A stretch of 64,000 nt of DNA. Source: Sepioteuthis lessoniana (taxonomy: Eukaryota > Mollusca > Cephalopoda > Myopsida > Loliginidae). The notes beneath the pieces are model-generated. The model did not search any database, was not told where the DNA came from, and saw nothing but the letters and a program-made list of their open reading frames with translations. The stretch is from positions 156,109,450 to 156,173,449 of the forward strand of contig OY757904.1 in the NCBI GenBank assembly GCA_963585895.1, written 5' to 3'. This document shows, in pieces, positions 54,700 through 63,836 of the stretch. How positions within the stretch are numbered: position 1 is the first letter of the stretch; each line of letters begins with the position of its first letter. A program made the translations under genes and the position numbers.

Positions 54700-54925
54700 C
54701 TCCAGGCGAATTTTCACACCAGCTCTAACTGATAGTTTTTCACTGGAGTTTTAGTGACAGCAAATCTCCCCGAGTCTCGAGGACTCTTTTCAGTATTCTA
54801 ACTGATCCCAATAATTCTGTGGTGTATATGGTCTTGATTCTGTCTCTGATTCACAATTCGGTCAATCTCTTTTCCATGCTCTTGGGTACTATTCCGAGTG
54901 TGCAAACTTGGTATCACCGTCACTT
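54700..54925 (-). mobile_element. LINE-R 3' fragment 3 of 3
   Basis: ttcacaccagctctaactga through acagcaaatctccccgagtc to ggtatcaccgtcactttcat; shorter than its neighbours. Confidence 0.7.
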
Positions 54926-54937
54926 TCATGTTCGAGA

Positions 54938-55024
54938 TTATTATCATTATTATTATTATTACTATTATCATTATTATTATGATTATTATTATTATTATTA
55001 TTATTATGTTGTTGTTGTTGTTGT
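54938..55024. repeat. (ATT)n and (GTT)n array
   Basis: (ATT)n with C and G interruptions, then a (TTG)n run. Confidence 0.95.
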
Positions 55025-55156
55025 ATGATACGCAGCTAAGTTATTTTATTATTTCTGTAAAAAAAATGTTTGATGATCCATGACGAATAAAGATATGTAT
55101 TTTTTCTTCGACGAACCAATAAAGATTAATTCTTATGACGTGAGGGGTTAATAGTG

Positions 55157-55164
55157 TGACGTCA
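55157..55164. promoter_or_regulatory. perfect CRE within a 14-bp palindrome
   Basis: gtgtgacgtcacac reads the same on both strands and contains TGACGTCA, the CREB/ATF site. No gene start is visible nearby. Confidence 0.3.
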
Positions 55165-55379
55165 CACAGATTGCAGTCTACGTACGTTTTCAGACGTCAT
55201 TGAGGAGGAGGTTTTCCAACAGATGTTCTTTTATAAATCGCTATGGATTGTCTCATACAAGAGATCGAAATGAAAACGTATGCAAACACTGCTACCGATG
55301 TGTTCCGTTTTGTATACAAATAAATAGTATTAGCACTTACCACCATAGAAGTAAATATTGTACACGTGGCAAAAAGCAT

Positions 55380-55381
55380 GT

Positions 55382-55423
<42 letters not shown>

Positions 55424-55432
55424 TTGTGTGTG
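55380..55432 (+). repeat. (GT)n array
   Basis: (GT)n with a TTTG interruption and a CGCGC end. Confidence 0.95.
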
Positions 55433-55631
55433 CCACGCAACCGGTGGAGTTGTGAATGTATATAAAACACCTACTCATTATTGGTGAAAAGAAGAAATAA
55501 AGATATAGAGAAAGAATTGATAAGGAAGTTTAATGTAAAGAAGAATGATATACACCTATTCACAAAAATATAGACATAAACTTGATCCGTAAAATTTAAT
55601 GTGATTTAAGAAAATTCCTATAAAATCAATC

Positions 55632-55633
<2 letters not shown>

Positions 55634-55672
<39 letters not shown>
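55634..55672. repeat. (CT)n array
   Basis: A pure (CT)n tract. Confidence 0.95.
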
Positions 55673-55674
<2 letters not shown>

Positions 55675-55696
55675 CAAGGTAAATAAGTAAAGAACC

Positions 55697-55965
55697 GGCT
55701 CATTGGCCTAGTGGGTACAGTGTTCGCCAATGGTCCGGGAGACACGGGTTCAATCCCAGGTCGCGTCATACCAAAGACTTTAAAAATTATACTTGATACC
55801 TCCTTGCTTAACACTCAGCGATATAAGGTACGTATCGAGGGTAAAGTAGAGCAATCTAGGGAAAGGAGTATCGCTCTCCCCTACACTTCGGTGTAGTAGC
55901 TATTGAAAAAGGAGCCTTTGGGTCACCCTCGACTAAAGGTCGCCAACTTTGCCTACTTACGTCCT
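55697..55965 (+). repeat. SINE-C, full length
   Basis: Head with attggcctagtgggtacagt and a B-box (cacgggttcaatcccaggtc), body cttgcttaacactcagcgat, tail cctcgactaaaggtcgcc. Among the best-preserved SINE-C copies. Confidence 0.85.
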
Positions 55966-57044
55966 TGTAATTCTGACTGCGATACGTAATTCTTAACCAA
56001 CATATGATACGCAGATTTATAGAGTTCCGCAATGAATAAATTGAAAGAAATCTTCATAAAGCTTCAATACATATATTACTAAGTATATCTATAAATAATG
56101 TTATAAATTCAACCCTCTCCACCCTAAAAACGCCGTATTTCTGATCGACACGCTGCTCAATTCGAACAACGTATGAAATCTCACTCTTTACACAGCTGCC
56201 ACAATGGTGGGGCATTTACAATTCGAAACTGTCCCCAAAACACTGTTTCTTTCGTCAATCTTTCTGCTCGATATTCAAAAAGCGTTGTGATTCTTCTTAG
56301 CCAAGCTGATAAACCGTGATCATCTCCTCTGCTGACCAATGTTCTGCACAGGATAAGTCAGTCCCTTTTCCTGAATAACAATAATGCATGTTGATTAAAT
56401 ATAAATAGTTTCACAAGAGAAATACATTCAACTATCGTATGGCATCAACTGTCGCATGCTTATACAAAACAGAATACAGCGTCTAGACAGGAAAAATGTG
56501 TGTTGGACACAAGTTAACTTTTGAAATTCCCAATCGAATGCTGGAGTCATTCACTGATGAGGGCGTAGATATGTGAGTCAGAGTTTTCTCTCGGCTTACT
56601 GCTATCGAAATTGAGAGTGAGTGTTGCCTCTTTCAACGTGAATCTAAACGTTCTCTTCGCAGTCCAAACACTCACAAAGTTTTAACGTAAAATAACAGCA
56701 TATCATATGCACACCTCAGGATAATCCAAATCTATGAGGCAATTCTAGATGTATCCATATTTGATGACAAATACATTTATTGTTCCCGTAAATATAGGGA
56801 GATTAAAACGTTGCAATCATAAATAGATAAATAAATACATTCTGTAGCTTTGTCTTTTTCCAAATATTTTACGGTTTTAATCTGAAATATCAAAATTACT
56901 TTAGTTAGGGTACTTTATAATAAAAGTGAAGCGAGATAGAAGGAGAAAACAGACCAGAAATGTATGTAATGATAAGGAAAAGCATCCTCTCTGAGAAATA
57001 CAAAGTAAATTAAAACTATGAATGAGGTTTAGTTGTAGTCGTAG
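55966..57044. other. unassigned non-coding stretch
   Basis: No repeat or gene recognised. Base composition at 56100-56360 is slightly less AT-rich. Confidence 0.4.
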
Positions 57045-57302
57045 TAAGATGGCGACTTTCGTCAAGGATTACCCTAAGGCCCCCTTTTCAATAGCTACTA
57101 CACCAATGTGAATGAGAGGGCACTACTCCATTCCCTGGATTGCTCCACTTTACCCTTGATCCGTACATTATAATGCTGAGTGTTAAGCAAGGAGGCATCG
57201 AGTACCATTTTTTGAGTCTTTGTTATGACTTGACCTGGGATTGAACCCCGGTTTTTTGGACCATGGGCGAACACTCAACTCATTAGGCTCTGATTATACT
57301 GC
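57045..57302 (-). repeat. SINE-C, full length
   Basis: Complement of the tail (gactttcgtcaaggattacc), body (gctgagtgttaagcaaggag) and head (gggattgaaccccggttttt). Confidence 0.85.
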
Positions 57303-57499
57303 AAAAGAATGAAGAAAAATTTGAAATCCTAATCACATATTTAAGCGCCGGTGACATTTCAAACCGATAGACCAATTTTCTGGGTAGCCATTGACTATTC
57401 CATTACAGCAACTTTTAACCCGTTGCTGTTGTTATCTACTGAATTAAGAATCTAAATATTTTGATAACTGGGTTAAACACCAAATTGGGGATTAATTTC

Positions 57500-57582
57500 A
57501 GTTGGTTAGTTAGATGGATTTAATGGCAAATCAACTCTTGTTGGTTATTTGATACCAAATACTGTTTCTATATGTACATATT
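57500..57582 (-). repeat. SINE-B 3' end
   Basis: ttggttagttagatggattt, aatggcaaatcaactcttgt and gataccaaatactg: truncated copy. Confidence 0.6.
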
Positions 57583-57586
57583 AGGA

Positions 57587-58486
57587 TACGAGGTGCATAC
57601 GATATGTTTCCAGACTTTTTTCGTATGGACGTTTAAAATTGTCGTAGATTCTTGAAAATTCACTATCTTATGAGATGACTGACCAAATTTTATGATATCA
57701 CGTTCAAATGAACAGCTACAGCAGCAATTGGAATACACCCTACTAAAGCCTGATTGTCACAGCTGGTGAGTTTCAAAAATGCAATCTGGACGTGAGGACA
57801 CTTTAGAAGAACGATATGCAATAAATTTCTGTTTTAAACTTGGAAAAAACGCCACAGAAACGTATGGAATGCTTCTGACTGCTTTTGGACCATCTTGTAT
57901 AAATCGAGCATCAGTTTTTGAGTGGCATAAGAGATTCAAGTAAGGCAGGGAATCTTTCAGGGATGATGAGGGGTGAGGAAGGAGTAAAGAAGTCAATACA
58001 CCAGAGTTGATTGGCTAAAGGGTTAGGGTTAGGGTTACTATGTTGAGGTTTTAAGGGAGTTCAGCAAGAGATTCCGTCGGAAGAGGCCAGCACTCTTCAA
58101 ATCGGGTCAGTGGCATTTCCACCAGGACAATACACCAGTCAACAACTCCATCCTTGTCATAGACTATTTGACAAAGATGGTCATCAAGACAGTTCCTAAG
58201 CCTCCCTATAGTCCATACCTTGCTCCCTGTGACTTTTGCTTATCCCCTAACCTCAGAGGCTGTCGTTATGAGACAATTGAGGAGATGAAAGAGGCTGTGA
58301 TGAAGGTCCTTGACACGCTCACACAATAGGACTTCCATGGGGCCTTGTAGAAGTTGTTGGAACGGTACAACAAGTGCATTGTAGCCGGAGGAGATTACTA
58401 CGAAGGGGAGTAGAGTTTCATGTGTGTACTATCAATAAAAGTGGCCATACTAAAGAAGTCTGGAAACTGATCGTATGCACCTCGTA
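57587..58486 (+). mobile_element. mariner element, internally deleted
   Basis: The best termini of the family: tacgaggtgcatacgatatg at left faces its complement gatcgtatgcacctcgta at right, with TA at both edges. The coding relics are as in the 9.4-kb copy, with the internal join holding ggttagggttagggtt (58021-58036). Stops are present (for example the TAG after DTLTQ). Confidence 0.92.
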
Positions 58487-58539
58487 TATAATTTGTAAAG
58501 GTTTAGTTTGTAGATAGTATTTTAAACAAACAAGATCTC

Positions 58540-58962
58540 ATTTGTTTGCACACAGTTAAATGGTTATATATAGCATATGTAAAGAAAAAGTTTATTTGTA
58601 AATACATTTTTAAAAAGTTAGAGCAAATTTGTTTGGAGAGTTTAATGGTTTCATTCATTACTATTGAGCACTAATTATTCTATTCAACATAATTCATTTG
58701 CGCACTGTCAAATGGTTCCAAGTATTGTTGTGTAATACCAATCATTCAATTTTTCTGCACAGTTAAATGATTTCAAGAATTTTTATTCTTTTGCATACGG
58801 TTAAATAATTCAAAGAATTGCTATGTATCACAAACAATTCGATTAGACAGGCACTTGTTTACACGCAGTTAAATGGTCAAACAGTTCTCTTCCTAATATC
58901 CTAATAATTAAAGTCAGTATAAGACATTTGCTTGCACATTGTTAAAATGTCAAACAGTTCTA
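58540..58962 (+). repeat. W units, about six in tandem
   Basis: Variants of cacacagttaaatggttata, atttgcgcactgtcaaatgg and cacgcagttaaatggtcaaa recur about every 60-75 bp; the longest W array in the window. Confidence 0.65.
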
Positions 58963-58964
58963 TT

Positions 58965-59112
58965 TCACTCCTAGATAGGACCCAGTCAGGTGCTACCACT
59001 CCAGGTCAGAGTGAACCCGGGAGTAATGGCAATGAAGGGGTTAATTCTCATCATTAGATGACATTTAGTGTCATAATCAGGACACTTGCCAGAGAGAGGT
59101 CTTTATTCTGAG
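58965..59112 (+). repeat. P block
   Basis: cactcctagataggacccag, accactccaggtcagagtga and tcataatcaggacacttgcc; follows the W array directly. Confidence 0.65.
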
Positions 59113-59177
59113 CAGAGATAAAGTTGGTGTGTTCTATCCCCACAGCCGACTGGGCTAAGATTAACAAAAGTAAGAAT

Positions 59178-59420
59178 TAGGTTTGGTTTGGTTTCTTTGT
59201 GTAATGGCATATCAACTCTTTTTAGGTTATTTAATGCCAAAGCCATTCTCCTAGAAAAACAGTAGTGGTACTATTTAACCCATAGCTGGGAGGATAAGGG
59301 GGCTCATACCTTTCCCAAGGGTATTTGCCCGAAAGTGAACGTAATAGCGCGACTGGAGTACGAACTCGCGTACTACGATTCCGCAGTTCAACGCTTTAAC
59401 CATTACACCACGAGGACCCC
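59178..59420 (-). repeat. SINE-B, best full-length copy
   Basis: From ggtttggtttctttgtgtaa through atttaatgccaaagccattc and ttaacccatagctgggagga to the tRNA-like head (gagtacgaactcgcgtacta; cgctttaaccattacaccac). Little diverged. Confidence 0.9.
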
Positions 59421-59429
59421 CCGGTAAGA

Positions 59430-60160
59430 ATTAAATACTAATTCAAATTTTTATGTTTACGTTAGAAACGTAAAATAAGAAAAGTTTGAAAATCAGCAAG
59501 AAAGGGATTGTCAGTGGTCAGGAATTACTATAGAATTTAGTTAAAGAATAATGCTGCAATAAGATGAAGATTTTATAATAGAAATGCATTGAAAATTAAG
59601 AAAGCATTGTCAGTGGTCAGGAATTAATACAGATGTTAATCAAAGAATAGCATTGAAGAAGATTCTATTATTGAACATCAGGAAGGTTGGGGGGGGGAAT
59701 GGAAAGGAAAAAAGAAATTATTGAAGATCTGGAAGAAAGTGAATGTCACAATAAAAAATTACCTGAAATTTAAGAATTAAAATATTGTCAGTGGTTAAGA
59801 ATCAAGACAAACGAAATGGACATAATCAGATTGTTTTTTGCCCTACAAAAGTTTCATTTTTTTTTCGCAAATGATCCATCTATTGGACACAGATTAAAAA
59901 TTTTTATGTAAATACTAAACCAATGATAGAAATTGTCATTTATGTTAGAATATATGCATTCTGTTGCCAATGTGATTCACACAGGAAAATAAAACCAAGG
60001 TCATAAAAAATCAATATCAAATACTGAATATCAAATAAGAATTTCTTATAAGTATCTTACTGCTTTTTTGTGACTTTGGCATCTAAGTATCTATATTTAA
60101 GATACTTAGGTGCTTGATGTTTTAAAAAAAAACTTCCACGTCTTATTCATCCACACCAAC
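59430..60160. other. unassigned, with a decayed tandem repeat at 59500-59810
   Basis: ttgtcagtggtcaggaatta recurs at about 59507, 59606 and 59784, together with an aagaatag and attctattattg context, suggesting an old tandem of about 90-100 bp. The rest is AT-rich. Confidence 0.4.
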
Positions 60161-60169
60161 TTCAAGGCT

Positions 60170-60355
60170 TTTCAGCAGCATGGATTCTTTTGACTCTTTC
60201 TCTCTCTCTCTCTCTCTCGTCATCCGTACCTATCGGCTTTGGTAAGTCCTCTTGACAGCATCTAGAAATAATGAATGCTAGTTTTTGCTGGTGGGCCCAC
60301 ACTGACTTGTCCATGAGTTGGAGTCTATATATTTCGGATTTTTTTTTACTCATTC
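60170..60355 (-). mobile_element. LINE-D 3' end with (CT)n
   Basis: Complement of the LINE-D 3' end: a (CT)n run, then tcatccgtacctatcggctt, tcttgacagcatctag. Truncated. Confidence 0.55.
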
Positions 60356-60361
60356 TCCCTT

Positions 60362-60363
<2 letters not shown>

Positions 60364-60398
<35 letters not shown>

Positions 60399-60795
60399 TC
60401 TCGCCATCCCTACGTATCGAACATCACTCTAAGTATGTCCTCTAGACAGCATCTAGTGTTCACCTAAAGCTGATGAACGTTAGTTTTTGCTGGTCGGCTA
60501 ACATTGGTGTGTCCATGCTTAGGAGTCAAGAAGAGAACGTCAATCATGAGTTCCCCCTTACTTTCTCAGCGGTGCCTAGCACATTTTGCTAGTTTTATTT
60601 GGATGGTTTTCGGATTCTTTTGAAGAAATGGGAGGTAATTAGCTGTTTTGTAAGGTGTTGCTTTCAGTATTTGTTAAAAAAAGATCCACGCGGTATCTTT
60701 TGCAGTTTCCATATAGCTTTTTCTCTAAGGCGTTTTCTCAAGGCCAAGTGGTGCTACTATACAATAGTACTGACGCGGCAAGAGTTTGAAAGAAA
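60364..60795 (-). mobile_element. LINE-D C-terminal fragment with (CT)n
   Basis: (CT)n, then cgccatccctacgtatcgaa, tgctggtcggctaacattgg, aaatgggaggtaattagctg: same order as the other minus-strand LINE-D ends. Many frame breaks. Confidence 0.65.
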
Positions 60796-61079
60796 AAATA
60801 AATAAAAGTTTCCGGAAAATAATCTTTTCTTCCTTTCAGTATCAGTTGTAACACCGAACTCTTTAAGATGGTAAACATTGAATATGCTCACCACTGCTGG
60901 CACGATGCTTATACGTTGGCCAGATTATCTATTGATAAAGGAAGATCATTGTCTATTAGAGATTTTTACTGTTTTGCTAAATATCACCGGAACAACGAAA
61001 CAAATAAAGATATCCATGAAGATGAAAAAAGACAACTTTAAAAAGACTTTCGTATTCTATAGCATTGGATACCATTAAC

Positions 61080-61355
61080 TTAACGTAACGGTTATCGTCA
61101 AAGGAACTGGAATTGGTGATTCAAGTTCAAATCCTAGACTTGACGGTTTACATTTCACTTCACGCTAATGTCCTTGGAAAATGCATAAAACCATATTTCC
61201 CACCCCCTGCTATAGGCAAATAATAGCGAAGAATGTTTTATTTAGCTTTGATAATGCAACCAGTGTAGGAGAAGGAATATTCTGAATTCAAACCAGCTGT
61301 ACTCGGCTTAAAAATAGATCTTGTGTCACATCCTTCTCGTGGCGGAGAGAGTTCG
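61080..61355 (+). repeat. SINE-A, nearly full length
   Basis: Head (acgtaacggttatcgtcaaa; attcaagttcaaatcctaga), body, and tail (ttgtgtcacatccttctcgt). Confidence 0.75.
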
Positions 61356-61945
61356 ACCATGAGAAAACATCACAGAGCAATTTTTTTTCTTTTGCTGATT
61401 TTTAGGAAGATCAGTGAGCTATTTTTAAGTGTGAAGAAAGACCCCTAAAATCAGAGTTTAGAAAAACACATAACAAATAGGATTTTACCTCTTATATTCT
61501 TCCCAGAAGCGTGTGTCGAACATGTGTGCATCATCCTAGATTCAATAAACATCAAAGATGACGTCACCAAAAGATGAAATATTAGATATTTCTTCAACTT
61601 GTGAACTAGGACTGTGGAATACGGCGACTACAGCTCTGCAGAAAGCAAACACAACCACAACGAGGCTACCTATTAGCCATGGATGGTGACCGGTAATTCT
61701 TCACAACGGGATCCTGATGACTGAAAAGTCCATGACCCAGGAACCAAAGGGGTCACGTGACCGACAACTTTCGACTTTGGCCGTTAGGGGGCAGAGAGGC
61801 CATATCCGATCAATCGGATGGTCACGTCAAACCTTAGCAACTATATGATTGTTCCGATCGTATTCTTCAAATTGCTCTTGTGGCAAACAAGTACTCAACT
61901 CTGTTTTATCTTAAAGGTACGAGAAAGCAGTGGCTGAAAGTTAAT
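61356..61945. promoter_or_regulatory. GC-richer stretch with CRE and CLEAR/E-box palindromes
   Basis: A perfect TGACGTCA lies at 61559-61566 and a 12-bp palindrome ggtcacgtgacc at 61751-61762. The latter contains gtcacgtgac, the USF/TFEB (CLEAR) type E-box. A third half-site (ggtcacgtcaa) lies at about 61820. No open frame or repeat signature explains the stretch. A regulatory role is inference only. Confidence 0.3.
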
Positions 61946-61949
61946 TGCG

Positions 61950-62127
61950 CTGAGATAGCAATACTTGAGACCATTTAACTGTGTGCAAACAAATAATAAA
62001 TATCAAATAGGATAATTAGTTTTAAATGGCAATACTTGAGACCATTTAACTATGTGCAGATAAATGATTAATATTAAAAAGAATTATTAGAATTTAATAG
62101 CAGTACTTGAAACCCCTTAATAAATAC
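61950..62127 (-). repeat. W units, three
   Basis: gcaatacttgagaccattta then gtgtgcaaacaaataata, repeated about every 70 bp in the complement orientation. Confidence 0.65.
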
Positions 62128-62388
62128 AGTAAGTTGGTGACCATAGTCGAGGGTGACCCGAAGGCTCCCTTTTCGATAGCTACTACTCCAAGGTGTAGGG
62201 GAAGGCGCTACTCCATTCCCTAGATTGCTCCACTTTATGCTTGATCTTGGCCTTATAATGCTGAGTGTTAAGCAAAAAGGCATCAAGTACCATTTTTGAG
62301 TCTTTGGTTTGACTTGACTTGACTTGAAACCAGGTCTCCCGGGCCATTGGCGAACACTCTAACAATTATGCCAATGTCCGGTGTATAC
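62128..62388 (-). repeat. SINE-C, full length
   Basis: Tail complement (gaccatagtcgagggtgacc) to the head (tcccgggccattggcgaaca). A local duplication (gacttgacttgacttg) lies by the B-box. W units lie on both sides. Confidence 0.85.
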
Positions 62389-62505
62389 AGAACTACTTGT
62401 AATCATTTAATTGTGTACAAATAAATAATTAATATTAAATACAACCATTTTTATGGAATAGTAATATTTGTCACGATTTAACAATGGGCAAGCAAAAATT
62501 TGCCT
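62389..62505 (-). repeat. W units, two
   Basis: taatcatttaattgtgtaca then aataaataat and a decayed second unit (gtcacgatttaacaatggg). Confidence 0.55.
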
Positions 62506-62523
62506 TAAACTATATACTTATAA

Positions 62524-62527
<4 letters not shown>

Positions 62528-62587
<60 letters not shown>

Positions 62588-62650
62588 AACAAGATTTGGC
62601 ATGAAATAACCCACCAGCGCTGATATACCATTAAATCAAATAAGCTAATC
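62528..62650 (+). repeat. (AT)n array followed by SINE-B 3' end
   Basis: About 58 bp of (AT)n, then gatttggcatgaaataaccc and accattaaatcaaataagct, a decayed SINE-B end. Confidence 0.75.
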
Positions 62651-62986
62651 TAACCATAAATCTATGCTGCCAATTCAAAACTAATTAATCAAATCCAAGC
62701 CTCTATTTCGATCCATATTTCGAATTGGGTTAAATAAATACGTGAATTCTATATGTGTATTTTTTTTTAAATATAAGACCCTATTGTATGAAAACCTCAT
62801 GTGATATTAATATTTCAAATATTTGAGTAATCTCAGGCATTACCCTGTGAACAAAGCATAATTGCCCTTTTGCGGGGAAACAAAAGCCTTATGAAATGTA
62901 GCCATGATCATTTTTAGTAATTTAGAGAGCATAACGTGGGAGCATTATTTTCTTTAGGCCGACCTATAATAATGATCATAAAGCGA

Positions 62987-62989
<3 letters not shown>

Positions 62990-63059
<70 letters not shown>

Positions 63060-63062
63060 GAG
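62990..63062. repeat. (AT)n array with (GA)n
   Basis: About 58 bp of (AT)n followed by a short (GA)n. Confidence 0.95.
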
Positions 63063-63254
63063 GGGACAGAGAAATTAAGGAGAGAATGTGTTGAGAAAGA
63101 GAGAGAAAGAGATGGAGAGAAACAAAAGAAGTTATAAAGTAAAAAAATATAAAATAAAAGCGATTAAACGTAATCATGAGATTTACAATGAAACTTAATT
63201 GTACATTGGGATTGAACCAGTTTTCAAAATAGAATGCTGATAATCATTTACATT

Positions 63255-63283
63255 TCATCTATCTATCTATCTATCTATCTACA
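63255..63283. repeat. (TATC)n array
   Basis: A tetranucleotide tract. Confidence 0.95.
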
Positions 63284-63360
63284 TGCCTCATTCACTTTAT
63301 ATACATCAATCAAAATATTCATGCATATAAACATATTTGTATTTATTGTTGTCATCCATA

Positions 63361-63364
<4 letters not shown>

Positions 63365-63390
<26 letters not shown>
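63365..63390. repeat. (AT)n array
   Basis: A pure (AT)n tract left of the hammerhead-like motif. Confidence 0.95.
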
Positions 63391-63393
<3 letters not shown>

Positions 63394-63440
63394 CGGAAAA
63401 TTGATAACAAGATAATCCAAGAGGAAGGAGAGATTTATTA

Positions 63441-63490
63441 AGAAGTCGACACTATAGCGTTTCGGTTCTACTGAACCATCATCAGGACCC
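63441..63490 (-). ncRNA. hammerhead-ribozyme-like motif
   Basis: Minus strand: stem I strand GGGTC (63490-63486), CTGATGA (63485-63479), one extra T, stem II GGTTC-agta-GAACC (perfect 5 bp), GAAA (63463-63460), a stem III of about three pairs (CGC...GTG), then TC and GACTT, which pairs with GGGTC (three Watson-Crick and two G-U pairs). All type I elements are present in order. The one deviation is the extra nucleotide between A9 and stem II. Not tested for activity. Confidence 0.5.
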
Positions 63491-63515
63491 TGAGGGGTGA
63501 TATTAACGATGTTAA

Positions 63516-63622
63516 GTCAACGATGGATGTTTAAAAATGCAAAATACAAAAACCTTGGCGAAAGTTTTGTATTTTGCCTTTTTAAAAATCCATCGTTGAC
63601 AGATAGATAGATAGATAGATAG
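63516..63622. repeat. 36-bp-arm palindrome followed by (GATA)n
   Basis: Arms 63516-63551 and 63565-63600 (gtcaacgatggatg and complement at the ends) are near-perfect with a 13-bp loop. (GATA)n begins immediately after the right arm. Confidence 0.9.
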
Positions 63623-63771
63623 ATTCCCATTATTTATTGAATGAGAGTCGTGTATAAATATGATATCCACTCCGAACATAAACAGGCATTTTAAACGCTC
63701 CAAGAACTCGCAGTTACGGTTTTGATGTAAATTAAAATATATATCAACAACTCCTTTTTTTATATATGCAT

Positions 63772-63775
63772 ATAA

Positions 63776-63834
<59 letters not shown>
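63772..63834 (+). repeat. (GT)n array after AT-rich lead
   Basis: About 55 bp of (GT)n preceded by tatataaatatg. Confidence 0.95.
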
Positions 63835-63836
<2 letters not shown>

